This document shows, piece after piece, positions 8,270 through 17,587 of a DNA stretch of 64,000 bases. The notes under the pieces are model-generated. The model did not search any database, had not been told where the DNA came from, and worked only from the letters and a program-made list of their open reading frames with translations. A program made the position numbers and the translations under genes. This DNA comes from Streptomyces aurantiogriseus (GTDB taxonomy: Bacteria; Actinomycetota; Actinomycetes; Streptomycetales; Streptomycetaceae). Location of the stretch: assembly GCF_014649375.1 (NCBI RefSeq), contig NZ_BMSX01000003.1, forward strand, positions 1-64,000. The letters are read 5' to 3'. Each line of letters begins with the position of its first letter. Positions within the stretch are counted from its first letter, which is position 1.

Positions 8270-8295
8270 GGGGGCGGTGACCGCTCACCGCCCCC
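8270..8295. terminator. Bidirectional hairpin terminator
   Basis: GGGGGCGGTGA and TCACCGCCCCC form a perfect 11-bp stem with a CCGC loop between two convergent genes. Confidence 0.7.
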
Positions 8296-8301
8296 GCAGG
8301 C

Positions 8302-9330
8302 TCACGCCAGCCAGTCGTCGACCCCCGCCAGCAGCTTCTCCTTCACGTCCTCCGGCGCGGCCGAACCCCGGATCGACTGCCGGGCCAGCTCCGCCAACTC
8401 CTCGTCCGTGAAGGCGTGATGGTGGCGGGCCAGCTCGTACTGGGCCGCCAGGCGCGAGCCGAAGAGGAGGGGGTCGTCGGCGCCCAGGGCCATCGGGACA
8501 CCCGCCTCGAACAGGGTCCGCAGCGGCACGTCCTGGGGCTTCTCGTACACGCCCAGCGCCACGTTCGAGGAGGGGCACACCTCACAGGTCACGCCCCGGT
8601 CGGCCAGCCGCTTCAGCAGCCGCGGGTCCTCCGCGGCCCGCACCCCGTGCCCGATCCGTGAGGCGTGCAGATCGTCCAGACAGTCCCGGACCGAGGCCGG
8701 CCCGGTCAGCTCGCCCCCGTGCGGCGCCGACAGCAGCCCGCCGTCCTGCGCGATGGCGAACGCCCGGTCGAAGTCGCGCGCCATGCCCCGCCGCTCGTCG
8801 TTCGACAGCCCGAAGCCCACCACGCCCTGGTCCGCGTACCGCACCGCCAGTCGGGCCAGCGTCCGCGCGTCCAGCGGATGCTTCATCCGGTTCGCCGCCA
8901 CCAGCACCCGCATCCCGAGCCCCGTCTCCCGCGACGCCGTCTCCACCGCGTCCAGGATGATCTCCAGCGCCGGGATCAGCCCGCCCAGCCGCGGCGCGTA
9001 CGAGGTCGGGTCGACCTGGATCTCCAGCCAGCCGGAGCCGTCCTTGAGGTCCTCCTCCGCGGCCTCTCGCACCAGCCGCTGTATGTCCTCCGGCTCCCTG
9101 AGGCAGGACCGTGCCGCGTCGTACAGCCGCTGGAAGCGGAACCAGCCCCGCTCGTCCGTGGCGCGCAGTCTCGGCGGCTCCCCGCTGGTCAACGCGTCGG
9201 TCAGCGCCTCGGGCAGACGCACCCCGTACTTGTCGGCCAGCTCCAGCACGGTCCCGGGCCGCATCGACCCGGTGAAGTGCAGGTGCAGATGGGCTTTCGG
9301 CAGCTCAGAGACATCACGTACACGCTCCAT
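8302..9330 (-). CDS. add: Adenosine deaminase family protein
   Basis: The protein has 342 residues and belongs to the metal-dependent amidohydrolase family that converts adenosine to inosine. The zinc ligands are HLHLH at residues 15-19; SAPHGGEL (usual HAGE) and RIGHGVR follow, then SSNVALG and ALGADDPLLF, which holds the late metal-binding Asp pair. The usual 'LDGS' after the first motif reads FTGS, so substrate range may differ from classic enzymes. ATG 9330 gives MERVRDVSELPKAHLHLH, a normal family start. It sits next to aspC, as in other Streptomyces. Confidence 0.85.
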   Translation of the reverse strand: MERVRDVSELPKAHLHLHFTGSMRPGTVLELADKYGVRLPEALTDALTSGEPPRLRATDERGWFRFQRLYDAARSCLREPEDIQRLVREAAEEDLKDGSGWLEIQVDPTSYAPRLGGLIPALEIILDAVETASRETGLGMRVLVAANRMKHPLDARTLARLAVRYADQGVVGFGLSNDERRGMARDFDRAFAIAQDGGLLSAPHGGELTGPASVRDCLDDLHASRIGHGVRAAEDPRLLKRLADRGVTCEVCPSSNVALGVYEKPQDVPLRTLFEAGVPMALGADDPLLFGSRLAAQYELARHHHAFTDEELAELARQSIRGSAAPEDVKEKLLAGVDDWLA

Positions 9331-9433
9331 TCAGCGATCCTGCCGTACGTCGATGTCGTCCGGGTAGCCGTTTCCCCGAACGTGGTCTTGCTCGCACAAA
9401 GCAACGGGCCGCCTCCCGAAGGAAACGGCCCGC

Positions 9434-9455
9434 AACCTACTCACGTGAGTAGGTT
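9434..9455. terminator. Perfect 22-bp palindrome after aspC
   Basis: AACCTACTCAC is followed directly by its exact reverse complement, with no loop, ending at the aspC stop codon. Next to it, GGGCCG (9407) and CGGCCC (9432) can form a second stem. It may be a terminator for the leftward aspC transcript or a protein-binding site. Confidence 0.5.
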
Positions 9456-10681
9456 CAGTCCCTGGCCTCAGCCAGCAGCTTCTGAATACGGCTCACACCC
9501 TCGACGAGATCCTCGTCACCCAGCGCGTACGACAGCCGCAGATAGCCCGGCGTGCCGAAGGCCTCGCCCGGGACGACCGCGACCTCGGCCTCCTCCAGGA
9601 TGAGCGCCGCCAGCTCGACCGTGTCCTGCGGACGCTTCCCGCGGATCTCCTTGCCGAGCAGCCCCTTCACCGACGGGTACGCGTAGAACGCACCCTCGGG
9701 CTCCGGGCAGAGCACGCCGTCGATCTCGTTGAGCATGCGCACGATGGTCCTGCGGCGCCGGTCGAAGGCCTCCCGCATCTTCGCGACCGCTTCCAGGCCG
9801 CCGGAGACGGCGGCGAGGGCGGCCACCTGGGCCACGTTCGAGACGTTCGACGTCGCGTGCGACTGCAGGTTCGTCGCCGCCTTCACGACATCCTTCGGGC
9901 CGATGATCCAGCCGACCCGCCAGCCCGTCATCGCGTACGTCTTGGCGACACCGTTGACCACGACGCACTTGTCGCGCAGCTCCGGCAGCAGCGCGGGCAG
10001 CGACACGGAGGCGGCGTCCCCGTAGACGAGGTGCTCGTAGATCTCGTCCGTCATCACCCACAGGCCGTGCTCGACGGCCCAGCGGCCGATCTCCTCGGTC
10101 TGGGCCTCCGTGTAGACCGCGCCGGTCGGGTTCGACGGGGAGACGAAGAGCACGACCTTCGTCTTCTCCGTGCGCGCCGCCTCCAGCTGCTCCACCGAGA
10201 CCCGGTAACCGGTCGTCTCGTCGGCGACGACCTCCACCGGCACGCCCCCGGCCAGGCGGATCGACTCCGGATACGTCGTCCAGTACGGCGCCGGGACGAT
10301 GACCTCGTCGCCCGGGTCGAGGATCGCGGCGAAGGCGTTGTAGATCGCCTGCTTGCCGCCGTTGGTGACCAGGATCTGCGACGGGTCGACCTCGTAGCCC
10401 GAGTCGCGCAGCGTCTTCGCGGCGATCGCGGCCTTCAGCTCGGGCAGACCGCCGGCCGGCGTGTAGCGGTGGTACTTGGGGTTCTTGCAGGCCTCTACGG
10501 CCGCCTCGACGATGTAGTCCGGGGTCGGGAAGTCGGGCTCACCGGCGCCGAAGCCGATCACCGGACGCCCGGCGGCCTTCAGGGCCTTGGCCTTGGCGTC
10601 CACGGCGAGGGTGGCGGACTCGGAGATCGCGCCGACTCGGGCGGAGACCCGGCGCTCGGTGGGAGGGGTTGCAGCGCTCAT
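9455..10681 (-). CDS. aspC: Aspartate aminotransferase (class I, PLP-dependent)
   Basis: The enzyme has 408 residues and exchanges the amino group between aspartate and 2-oxoglutarate using pyridoxal phosphate. Visible motifs are [13 protein letters not shown] near residue 48, [21 protein letters not shown], the [16 protein letters not shown] segment holding the Schiff-base Lys, and the substrate carboxylate Arg in YLRLSYA. The start is set at ATG 10681 ([16 protein letters not shown]), the usual Streptomyces N-terminus; ATG 10690 is also possible, and neither has a strong ribosome binding site. It diverges from the tRNA-Trp and secE side. Confidence 0.9.
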   Translation of the reverse strand: MSAATPPTERRVSARVGAISESATLAVDAKAKALKAAGRPVIGFGAGEPDFPTPDYIVEAAVEACKNPKYHRYTPAGGLPELKAAIAAKTLRDSGYEVDPSQILVTNGGKQAIYNAFAAILDPGDEVIVPAPYWTTYPESIRLAGGVPVEVVADETTGYRVSVEQLEAARTEKTKVVLFVSPSNPTGAVYTEAQTEEIGRWAVEHGLWVMTDEIYEHLVYGDAASVSLPALLPELRDKCVVVNGVAKTYAMTGWRVGWIIGPKDVVKAATNLQSHATSNVSNVAQVAALAAVSGGLEAVAKMREAFDRRRRTIVRMLNEIDGVLCPEPEGAFYAYPSVKGLLGKEIRGKRPQDTVELAALILEEAEVAVVPGEAFGTPGYLRLSYALGDEDLVEGVSRIQKLLAEARD

Positions 10682-10861
10682 GGAGCCCATGTTTTCAGAC
10701 AGGAAACCGGCCCGGCACGCGGGTTTCACAGACTGAACATGCACGGGCAAACCCCTGAACATCCGTCCGGACCCGGCCGCGAACCCGGGCGATGGCCTGG
10801 TGATCTTCGGGCGATTTCCCGACGATCTTCCGCCCGGGGCGCCCCACGGGCCACTTTCCGT

Positions 10862-10890
10862 TCGACGAGGCGCTCAGGACCACGTACACT
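10862..10890 (+). promoter_or_regulatory. Candidate promoter upstream of tRNA-Trp/secE
   Basis: TCGACG and TACACT are separated by 17 bases. The -10 box is good and the -35 is weak. It sits in the 294-base gap between aspC and the tRNA gene, pointing right. A second -10-like TACGTT lies at 10957. Confidence 0.4.
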
Positions 10891-10975
10891 CCTACGACGT
10901 TGGCCTTCAACAGCCGCGCCACAACCGGTGCACACCGAGCATCCGGGCAGATGCGGTACGTTGGGGAACACACAA

Positions 10976-11048
10976 AGGGTCGTAGCTCAATTGGTAGAGC
11001 ACTGGTCTCCAAAACCAGCGGTTGGGGGTTCAAGTCCCTCCGGCCCTG
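10976..11048 (+). tRNA. tRNA-Trp (CCA)
   Basis: The 73-base cloverleaf has acceptor stem AGGGTCG/CGGCCCT with one G-U pair, discriminator G, D-arm AGCTCAATTGGTAGAGC, anticodon stem CTGGT/ACCAG with CCA at 11009-11011, and T-arm GGGGGTTCAAGTCCCTC. The CCA tail is not encoded. Its place just upstream of secE is conserved in Streptomyces. Confidence 0.97.
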
Positions 11049-11156
11049 CTACACACACCTTCGCCAGGATGTGTGCGCATGTACGTACAGCAATGCACCG
11101 CCGTGCGGCTCAGACCGGGCGCGGCACGGCCACGACCCGGGAACAGGTGAGGACGA

Positions 11157-11444
11157 ATGGCGGATGCCGTGGGCTCCATCGACACGCCTGACGCCCAGGA
11201 CGAGGTCCCTGAGGCCAAGAAGAAGACCCGCAAGGGCGGCAAGCGCGCCAAGAAGGGCCCGCTGAAGCGGCTCGCGCTCTTCTACCGACAGATCGTCGCG
11301 GAGCTCCGCAAGGTCGTCTGGCCGACGCGGAGCCAGCTGTCGAGGTACACGACGGTGGTGATCATCTTCGTCGTCGTCATGATCGGCCTGGTGACCCTGA
11401 TTGACTATGGACTCAGCAACGCCGCCAAGTACGTCTTCGGCTGA
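11157..11444 (+). CDS. secE: Preprotein translocase subunit SecE
   Basis: The protein has 95 residues and is the small subunit of the SecYEG channel. A Lys-rich cytoplasmic N-terminus is followed by the conserved amphipathic helix FYRQIVAELRKVVWPTRSQL and one membrane segment, VVIIFVVVMIGLVTLIDYGL. This is the usual single-span actinobacterial form. It lies 79 bases upstream of nusG. Confidence 0.95.
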   Translation: MADAVGSIDTPDAQDEVPEAKKKTRKGGKRAKKGPLKRLALFYRQIVAELRKVVWPTRSQLSRYTTVVIIFVVVMIGLVTLIDYGLSNAAKYVFG

Positions 11445-11523
11445 GCCAGGAGCGAAGGGCGCCGGGTGATCGGCGCCCCTTTCGCGTGTTCCACCCCTAT
11501 GTATCCAGGAAGAAGCAGCCACC

Positions 11524-12351
11524 GTGTCTGACCAGAACCTGAACGACGCCATCGAGCCGGACGAGGCTGACGACGAGCTCGACATCGTCGAGGGCGCGGA
11601 CGAGGACCTGGACGAGTTCGAGGCTGCCGACGACGAGGCGGGTGAGCCCGCCGAGGAGGCCGCGCTCCACGTCGAGGACGAGGCCGACGAGGCGGTCGCC
11701 GAGGACGAGGCCGAGGAAGAGCCGGCCGAGCCCGTCGACCCCGTCGCCGCCCTGCGCGAGGAGCTGCGCACCCTGCCCGGCGAGTGGTACGTCATCCACA
11801 CCTACGCCGGCTACGAGAACCGCGTGAAGACCAACCTGGAGCAGCGCGCCGTCTCGCTGAACGTCGAGGACTACATCTTCCAGGCCGAGGTGCCGCAGGA
11901 AGAGGTCGTCCAGATCAAGAACGGCGACCGCAAGACGATCAAGCAGAACAAGCTCCCGGGTTACGTCCTGGTCCGCATGGACCTGACGAACGAGTCCTGG
12001 GGTGTCGTCCGCAACACCCCCGGCGTCACCGGCTTCGTGGGCAACGCCTACGACCCGTACCCGCTGACCCTGGACGAGATCGTCAAGATGCTCGCCCCGG
12101 AGGCCGAGGAGAAGGCCGCCCGCGAGGCCGCCGAGGCCGAGGGCAAGCCGGCTCCGCAGCGCAAGGTCGAGGTCCAGGTGCTGGACTTCGAGGTCGGCGA
12201 CTCGGTCACTGTCACCGACGGCCCGTTCGCCACGCTCCAGGCCACCATCAACGAGATCAACGCCGACTCGAAGAAGGTCAAGGGCCTCGTCGAGATCTTC
12301 GGCCGCGAGACCCCGGTCGAGCTGAGCTTCGACCAGATCCAGAAGAACTAG
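11524..12351 (+). CDS. nusG: Transcription termination/antitermination factor NusG
   Basis: The protein has 275 residues with a GTG start. An acidic Glu/Asp-rich extension of about 80 residues, typical of Streptomyces, precedes the NGN domain ([19 protein letters not shown]), which binds the RNA polymerase clamp. A linker with Pro and Ala leads to the KOW domain ([20 protein letters not shown]), which contacts Rho or ribosomal protein S10. It is in the secE-nusG unit, followed by a strong hairpin. Confidence 0.95.
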   Translation: MSDQNLNDAIEPDEADDELDIVEGADEDLDEFEAADDEAGEPAEEAALHVEDEADEAVAEDEAEEEPAEPVDPVAALREELRTLPGEWYVIHTYAGYENRVKTNLEQRAVSLNVEDYIFQAEVPQEEVVQIKNGDRKTIKQNKLPGYVLVRMDLTNESWGVVRNTPGVTGFVGNAYDPYPLTLDEIVKMLAPEAEEKAAREAAEAEGKPAPQRKVEVQVLDFEVGDSVTVTDGPFATLQATINEINADSKKVKGLVEIFGRETPVELSFDQIQKN

Positions 12352-12372
12352 TTCTTTCTGGACGTACCGCTT

Positions 12373-12418
12373 CCGCGCAGGTCAGGCGGGCTCTTCGCAG
12401 CCGGTCTGACCTGCGCGG
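12373..12418 (+). terminator. Hairpin terminator after nusG
   Basis: CCGCGCAGGTCAG pairs perfectly with CTGACCTGCGCGG (13 bp) across a 20-base loop and is followed by TTTC. It separates secE-nusG from rplKA. Confidence 0.75.
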
Positions 12419-12520
12419 TTTCAAGCCGCGCAGCTATACCCGTTATCGTTGTGCGGTATGCCTGCGTCCGGGTGGTCCCCGAACGCGGGCAGGACCCGAA
12501 CCGAAAGGACCCGGAGAGCT

Positions 12521-12955
12521 ATGCCTCCCAAGAAGAAGAAGGTCACGGGGCTCATCAAGCTCCAGATCCAGGCCGGCGCCGCCAACCCGGCTCCGCCGGT
12601 CGGCCCGGCGCTGGGTCAGCACGGCGTCAACATCATGGAGTTCTGCAAGGCCTACAACGCCGCGACCGAGTCGCAGCGTGGCTGGGTGATCCCGGTGGAG
12701 ATCACGGTCTACGAGGACCGTTCCTTCACCTTCATCACCAAGACGCCGCCGGCCGCCAAGATGATCCTCAAGGCCGCGGGCATCGAGAAGGGCTCCGGCG
12801 AGCCGCACAAGACCAAGGTCGCCAAGATCACCGAGGCGCAGGTCCGCGAGATCGCCCAGACCAAGCTGCCCGACCTCAACGCCAACGACCTGGACGCCGC
12901 CGCGAAGATCATCGCCGGTACCGCGCGTTCCATGGGCGTCACGGTCGAGGGCTGA
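12521..12955 (+). CDS. rplK: 50S ribosomal protein L11
   Basis: The protein has 144 residues and binds the GTPase-associated region of 23S rRNA. It carries the Pro-rich N-terminal segment [20 protein letters not shown], the site linked to thiostrepton action, and the C-terminal RNA-binding domain through [21 protein letters not shown] 12521 gives the usual [10 protein letters not shown] start; an in-frame ATG at 12449 has no conserved residues. Confidence 0.96.
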   Translation: MPPKKKKVTGLIKLQIQAGAANPAPPVGPALGQHGVNIMEFCKAYNAATESQRGWVIPVEITVYEDRSFTFITKTPPAAKMILKAAGIEKGSGEPHKTKVAKITEAQVREIAQTKLPDLNANDLDAAAKIIAGTARSMGVTVEG

Positions 12956-13057
12956 ACCCCAGCCCCGTAGCACCTTCGTAGAAACGCGGCTCCGGCCGCA
13001 CGTGGAAGGGCCTGCTCGGCCCGGACCACGACTCCTCTTCAGCACACAGGAGCAGTA

Positions 13058-13783
13058 GTGAGCAAGCGCAGCAAGTCTCTCCGCGCTGCGGACGCCAAGA
13101 TCGACCGGGAGAAGCTCTACGCCCCGCTCGAGGCCGTCCGTCTCGCCAAGGAGACCTCCACGACCAAGTTCGACGGCACCGTCGAGGTCGCCTTCCGTCT
13201 GGGTGTCGACCCGCGCAAGGCCGACCAGATGGTCCGTGGCACCGTGAACCTGCCGCACGGCACCGGCAAGACCGCCCGGGTCCTGGTCTTCGCGACCGGT
13301 GACCGTGCTGCGGCCGCGGAGGCCGCGGGCGCCGACATCGTCGGCTCCGACGAACTGATCGACGAGGTCGCGAAGGGCCGTCTGGACTTCGACGCCGTCG
13401 TCGCCACCCCGGACCTCATGGGCAAGGTCGGCCGCCTCGGCCGCGTGCTCGGTCCGCGTGGTCTGATGCCGAACCCGAAGACCGGCACCGTCACCCCCGA
13501 CGTGGCCAAGGCCGTCACCGAGATCAAGGGCGGCAAGATCGAGTTCCGTGTGGACAAGCACTCGAACCTGCACTTCATCATCGGCAAGACGTCGTTCGAC
13601 GACACCAAGCTGGTGGAGAACTACGGCGCGGCCCTGGAGGAGATCCTCCGTCTGAAGCCGTCCGCCGCCAAGGGTCGCTACATCAAGAAGGCCGCGGTCA
13701 GCACCACCATGGGCCCCGGCATCCCGGTCGACCCGAACCGCACCCGCAACCTCCTCGTCGAGGAGGACCCGGCCGCGGTCTGA
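13058..13783 (+). CDS. rplA: 50S ribosomal protein L1
   Basis: The protein has 241 residues with a GTG start preceded by AGGAGCAGTA. It forms the L1 stalk around the ribosomal E site. Signature residues are [20 protein letters not shown] followed by NPKTGTV. It is co-oriented with rplK across a 102-base gap and is followed by a strong terminator. L1 commonly represses its own L11-L1 message in bacteria; no such site was verified here. Confidence 0.96.
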   Translation: MSKRSKSLRAADAKIDREKLYAPLEAVRLAKETSTTKFDGTVEVAFRLGVDPRKADQMVRGTVNLPHGTGKTARVLVFATGDRAAAAEAAGADIVGSDELIDEVAKGRLDFDAVVATPDLMGKVGRLGRVLGPRGLMPNPKTGTVTPDVAKAVTEIKGGKIEFRVDKHSNLHFIIGKTSFDDTKLVENYGAALEEILRLKPSAAKGRYIKKAAVSTTMGPGIPVDPNRTRNLLVEEDPAAV

Positions 13784-13809
13784 GCCTCAGGCTCACCGAA
13801 GTCGGTCAC

Positions 13810-13839
13810 GGGCCCCGCACCTTCCCAGGTGCGGGGCCC
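13810..13839 (+). terminator. Hairpin terminator after rplA
   Basis: GGGCCCCGCACCT pairs with AGGTGCGGGGCCC (13 bp) around a TCCC loop and is followed by GTTCCCG. Confidence 0.8.
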
Positions 13840-13901
13840 GTTCCCGTGTGGGGGTGCCGTGACCTGGGTTAGCGTGACACGGGAAACGCACAGGGGGATC
13901 G

Positions 13902-14756
13902 ATGAAGTGGACGACGGTCCGCGGGGGACTCTCGCCGACGGTGGTGGCCGTGCTCGTACTGGCCGGTGCGGCCGCCTGCACCTCGACCGGCGAGCAGCCG
14001 GAGAACGACGAACACCGGACGACCCCCGTCTCCCTCACGGCCCTGCGGTCCGCCGAGCGCTCCACCGGGCGGGCGGCGTCGGCCAGGGTGAGGTCCACCG
14101 CCGTCATGGGCCCCGCACTGTCCCTGAAGGCCACCGGCGCCCTCGGCTGGGGCGACGGCCTCACCGGCACCCTCACGATCACGTACACCGGCGGCACGAC
14201 GGCCCAGGCGATGCGCGACCTCGGCATCACCTCCATGGAGGCCCGCTACCTGCCCGACGCCTACTACGCGCGCACGGGCGAGGCCCTCGCCGCGAAGACC
14301 GGCGGCAAGCACTGGCTCCGGTACGCGTACGACGACCTCGAGGGCCTCGGGGCCGGCGCGAACTTCGCCGACCAGATGCGCAACATCACCCCCAACCAGT
14401 CGGTGAGGCTGCTGCTGGACTCCGAGGACGTGCGCAAGGTCGGCGAGGAGACCGTGGAGGGACGGCGCGCGACGCACTACTCGGGGACCGTGGCCGTGGG
14501 GGACGTCACCGACTCCGGCCTCAGGAAGCAGCTGGAGCAGGCCGGCGTCACCACCGAGTCCGTCGACATCTGGGTCGACGACCGGGACCTGCTGGTCAAG
14601 AAGGTCGAGAAGGGCCGGACGACGACCGGCGAGTACAGCCAGACGGCGTACTACAGCGACTACGGCACCGAGGTCGCCGTCGAGGCGCCGCCGGCGCACG
14701 ACACCGCGGACTTCTCCCAGCTGCTCGGGCGGCAGGACAGCGGCAGCGGCTCGTAG
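13902..14756 (+). CDS. Lipoprotein, LppX/LolA-like fold candidate
   Basis: The precursor has 284 residues. The signal peptide ends at lipobox AGAAAC with Cys26 lipidated. The mature domain has alternating strands with motifs such as VEGRRATHYSGTVAVGDV and VDIWVDDRDLLVKKVE. These fit the LppX/LprG-type half-barrel lipoproteins of actinobacteria that carry hydrophobic ligands, but ligand binding is inferred. It is the first of two related lipoprotein genes between rplA and rplJ, a position conserved in Streptomyces. Confidence 0.75.
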   Translation: MKWTTVRGGLSPTVVAVLVLAGAAACTSTGEQPENDEHRTTPVSLTALRSAERSTGRAASARVRSTAVMGPALSLKATGALGWGDGLTGTLTITYTGGTTAQAMRDLGITSMEARYLPDAYYARTGEALAAKTGGKHWLRYAYDDLEGLGAGANFADQMRNITPNQSVRLLLDSEDVRKVGEETVEGRRATHYSGTVAVGDVTDSGLRKQLEQAGVTTESVDIWVDDRDLLVKKVEKGRTTTGEYSQTAYYSDYGTEVAVEAPPAHDTADFSQLLGRQDSGSGS

Positions 14757-14858
14757 GAATTCACGGGACCTCACCCGCCTCTCTGGGATACCTTCACACC
14801 GCGCTGTGAATCGACCATGTGTTCACTGTGCTCGTCGGTGTTTCCTGGGGGGAATTGC

Positions 14859-15683
14859 ATGAGATCTTCCGTCGGTGTCCTCGTGCTGTCCGCACTGCTC
14901 GTCGCGGGCTGTGGCGCGGCGGGCGGTACGGAGAAGAGCGGGGACGACTCGGCGGCCGCGACCGCCGTCGGGCTGGCCGCGGCGAAGACGGAACAGCTTC
15001 CGTCCCTGCGCTACCGGATGACCGGCCGGATGCCGGAACAGGGCCGGATCGAGGCCGAGGGCGCCCTGGCCAGGAAGCCGCCGGCCATGAGCCTGAAGTC
15101 GGTCGTGCTCAGCGGGCCCGACAAGGGCAGGGGCGAGGTCCGGCTGGTCGACGGGGCGGTGTACTGGGGCAGCGACGAGGCCAACGAGGACGGCAAGCAC
15201 TGGATCAAGTTCGGCGCGCCGGGCCGCTCCAAGACCCCGAGCGGCGTCGAGGTCGACTCCGGCCCGATGGCCGACAAGGTCAGCCAGAATCCGGCCCGGG
15301 AGGGCGCCTTCCTCGCCGCGGCCGACGACCTGAGGAAGACCGGCACCGAGACCGTCGAGGGCGCGCGCACCACGCACTACCAGGGCACGGCCACCCTCGA
15401 CGACATCCGGGCCTTCTACAAGGACGAGGACAAGAGCGTCCGCCAGCGGCAGGAGCAGGCCCTCGCCCAGTACGAGAAGCTCGGTGTCGACGAGCTGACC
15501 ATGGACGTGTGGATCGACGACGCCGACCACACCCGGAAGCTGCGCATGCGGGGCTTCGGCCGGAAGGGCGAGCTCGACGTCACCACCACCCTGCTCGACC
15601 TCGGCAAGCCGGTGACCGTGAAGGCACCGCCGGCCTCGGACACGGTCGACATGGCCAAGGAGATGGAGAAGGCCCGGGGGTAG
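14859..15683 (+). CDS. Lipoprotein paralogue of the upstream gene
   Basis: The precursor has 274 residues. ATG 14859 gives a short signal peptide with lipobox LVAGC, Cys18 lipidated. An in-frame ATG at 14817 would add a poor N-terminus. The mature part repeats the pattern of the upstream lipoprotein: [56 protein letters not shown] and [10 protein letters not shown]. The two are evidently paralogues. The rplJ leader begins just after its stop. Confidence 0.75.
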   Translation: MRSSVGVLVLSALLVAGCGAAGGTEKSGDDSAAATAVGLAAAKTEQLPSLRYRMTGRMPEQGRIEAEGALARKPPAMSLKSVVLSGPDKGRGEVRLVDGAVYWGSDEANEDGKHWIKFGAPGRSKTPSGVEVDSGPMADKVSQNPAREGAFLAAADDLRKTGTETVEGARTTHYQGTATLDDIRAFYKDEDKSVRQRQEQALAQYEKLGVDELTMDVWIDDADHTRKLRMRGFGRKGELDVTTTLLDLGKPVTVKAPPASDTVDMAKEMEKARG

Positions 15684-15704
15684 GGCCCGTACGGGCGGAT
15701 TTGC

Positions 15705-15730
15705 TTGACGGCGACCCGTTCGCGTACGCT
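15705..15730 (+). promoter_or_regulatory. Candidate rplJL promoter
   Basis: TTGACG and TACGCT precede the rplJ leader. The spacer is only 14 bases, shorter than normal, so one of the boxes may be misassigned. Confidence 0.4.
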
Positions 15731-15734
15731 CCTG

Positions 15735-15960
15735 CAGAAGCCAAAGACCGCTGGTCGTTGCCGTGCGCTCGGGAGAGGGCGCGGTGGCCGAAGGATCCGC
15801 TGAAAATGCGGGCGACCCGCGCAGGTGACAGTGGAAGTGCTCCCGGACGGACTCCGCCCCACGGATTTCGTTTGGTCGAGCTACGCCCCGTGCGCCTGCG
15901 CCGGGGCGTTTCGTTTGTCACAGCCCCTTCCGCGCGGTCGTCATCACCCGGAAGGAGGCC
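15735..15960 (+). ncRNA. L10-type leader of rplJL
   Basis: The roughly 230-base untranslated region contains GACCGCTGGTCG near its start, then paired segments around GGATCCGCTGAAAATGCGGG, consistent with the L10(L12)4-binding leader through which L10 represses its own operon. Near its end, CGCCCCG (15884) and CGGGGCG (15902) form a stem followed by TTTCGTTTG, which could act as an attenuator. Recognition is by position and partial sequence; the fold was not computed. Confidence 0.65.
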
Positions 15961-15967
15961 GACGCTC

Positions 15968-16498
15968 ATGGCAAGGCCCGACAAGGCTGCCGCGGTAGCC
16001 GAGCTTGCGGAGCAGTTCCGCAGCTCGAACGCCGCCGTGCTGACCGAGTACCGGGGTCTCACCGTGGCGCAGCTCAAGACGCTGCGTCGTTCGCTCGGTG
16101 AGAACGCCCAGTACGCCGTGGTGAAGAACACGCTGACCAAGATTGCGGCCAACGAGGCCGGGATCACGACGCTCGACGACCTGTTCAACGGTCCGACGGC
16201 GGTCGCCTTCGTCACCGGTGACCCGGTGGAGTCGGCGAAGGGTCTTCGTGACTTCGCCAAGGACAACCCGAACCTCGTCATCAAGGGCGGTGTCCTTGAA
16301 GGCAAGGCGCTGTCCGCCGACGAAATCAAGAAGCTTGCGGACCTCGAGTCCCGCGAGGTTCTGCTCTCCAAGCTGGCGGGTGCCTTCAAGGGCAAGCAGT
16401 CCCAGACTGCGCAGCTCTTCCAGGCGCTTCCCTCGAAGCTCGTCCGCACCGTGGACGCTCTTCGCGCCAAGCAGGACGAGCAGGGCGGTGCCGAGTAA
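15968..16498 (+). CDS. rplJ: 50S ribosomal protein L10
   Basis: The protein has 176 residues. It anchors L7/L12 dimers to the ribosomal stalk. Motifs are [39 protein letters not shown] and [15 protein letters not shown]; the C-terminal helix ([17 protein letters not shown]) binds L12. GGAAGGAGG lies about 8 bases before ATG 15968. It is the first gene of rplJ-rplL and is preceded by an L10-type leader. Confidence 0.96.
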   Translation: MARPDKAAAVAELAEQFRSSNAAVLTEYRGLTVAQLKTLRRSLGENAQYAVVKNTLTKIAANEAGITTLDDLFNGPTAVAFVTGDPVESAKGLRDFAKDNPNLVIKGGVLEGKALSADEIKKLADLESREVLLSKLAGAFKGKQSQTAQLFQALPSKLVRTVDALRAKQDEQGGAE

Positions 16499-16624
16499 CT
16501 CGGCTCGCGAAATGACCGCCGCCTGAGGCAGCCCGCCTGAAGCGGTGGTCGTAGCGGGCCGAACGTACGCCCGCCATACATGTACATCCCGGCACCAGCC
16601 GAATTAGTGGAAGGATCGCCCACC

Positions 16625-17005
16625 ATGGCGAAGCTCAGCCAGGAAGACCTGCTCGCGCAGTTCGAGGAGATGACCCTCATCGAGCTCTCCGAGTTCGTGA
16701 AGGCCTTCGAGGAGAAGTTCGACGTCACCGCCGCCGCCGCGGTCGCCGCTGCCCCCGTCGGCCCGACGGCCGTTGCCGAGGCCCCGGAGGAGAAGGACGA
16801 GTTCGACGTCATCCTCACCGGCGCCGGCGAGAAGAAGATCCAGGTCATCAAGGTCGTGCGCGAGCTGACCTCCCTGGGTCTGAAGGAGGCCAAGGACCTC
16901 GTCGACGGCACCCCGAAGCCGGTCCTCGAGAAGGTCAACAAGGAGGCCGCGGACAAGGCCGCCGAGGCCCTCAAGGGCGCCGGCGCGTCCGTCGAGGTCA
17001 AGTAA
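16625..17005 (+). CDS. rplL: 50S ribosomal protein L7/L12
   Basis: The protein has 126 residues. The N-terminal dimerisation domain ([20 protein letters not shown]) is followed by an Ala-rich hinge and the C-terminal factor-binding domain ([29 protein letters not shown] region). It recruits elongation factors to the ribosome. ATG 16625 is used rather than in-frame ATG 16580 because GGAAGGATCG lies just upstream of it. Confidence 0.96.
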   Translation: MAKLSQEDLLAQFEEMTLIELSEFVKAFEEKFDVTAAAAVAAAPVGPTAVAEAPEEKDEFDVILTGAGEKKIQVIKVVRELTSLGLKEAKDLVDGTPKPVLEKVNKEAADKAAEALKGAGASVEVK

Positions 17006-17587
17006 GTAACCCTTACGGCTACCGCCGTATGGTCTCGCGGTCGGCGACGACCGTAGCGCAGGCTGAAACAGCCCCCGCGGGGCTGTAACGCTCACGCACC
17101 GAGGAGCGATCATCCATCCGGGTGGTCGCTCTTCGGCGTTCTCGGGGTGCGGCCGGGGTTGCCTTGCACCCGCGTTCGCGGGGGGTATGGTGATCTTCGT
17201 CGTGTCTCCGGGAACCCCCGTTCGGGCAAGGGGGCCTTGACGAACCGCACGCAGCGCGCAATTCTCAGGACGCGTCGTCACAAGGATCCGAATCCGAGGC
17301 ATGGATCGACGACGAAGAGGGCAGTATCAACGTGCGTTGAGGGCAGTGCCTTGTCGCAGGAGTTGAGAGCAACGAGGGTCTCGAAAACCCGCACTGGACA
17401 TCAGTGTGCCAAGTGGCTACACTGACCCTTTGCGCTGCCTGTTAGCTGTCCCCTGCCCGTCACCAGGGGCATGCCCTCGCCCGAGCATCGATGATGGAAA
17501 GATCCCTGACCTGGGTTTTCTGTCTCTTTCCGTGGGAGAGGGGCCGGTACGCGCGTAGTGAGTCCGAGCCCTCGGAAGGACCCCCTC
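17006..17587 (+). promoter_or_regulatory. rplL-rpoB intergenic region: hairpins and candidate promoters
   Basis: This 582-base gap has no supported gene. ACAGCCCC/GGGGCTGT (17068-17086) forms a perfect 8-bp stem. GAGCGATCATCC/GGGTGGTCGCTC (17104-17131) forms a 12-bp stem with G-U pairs followed by TTCGG. Together they should terminate or attenuate rplJL transcription. Two promoter-like pairs follow: TTGCAC-16-TATGGT (17164-17191) and TGGACA-17-TACACT (17395-17423). The second is the better match and leaves a leader of about 160 bases before rpoB. Confidence 0.6.
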
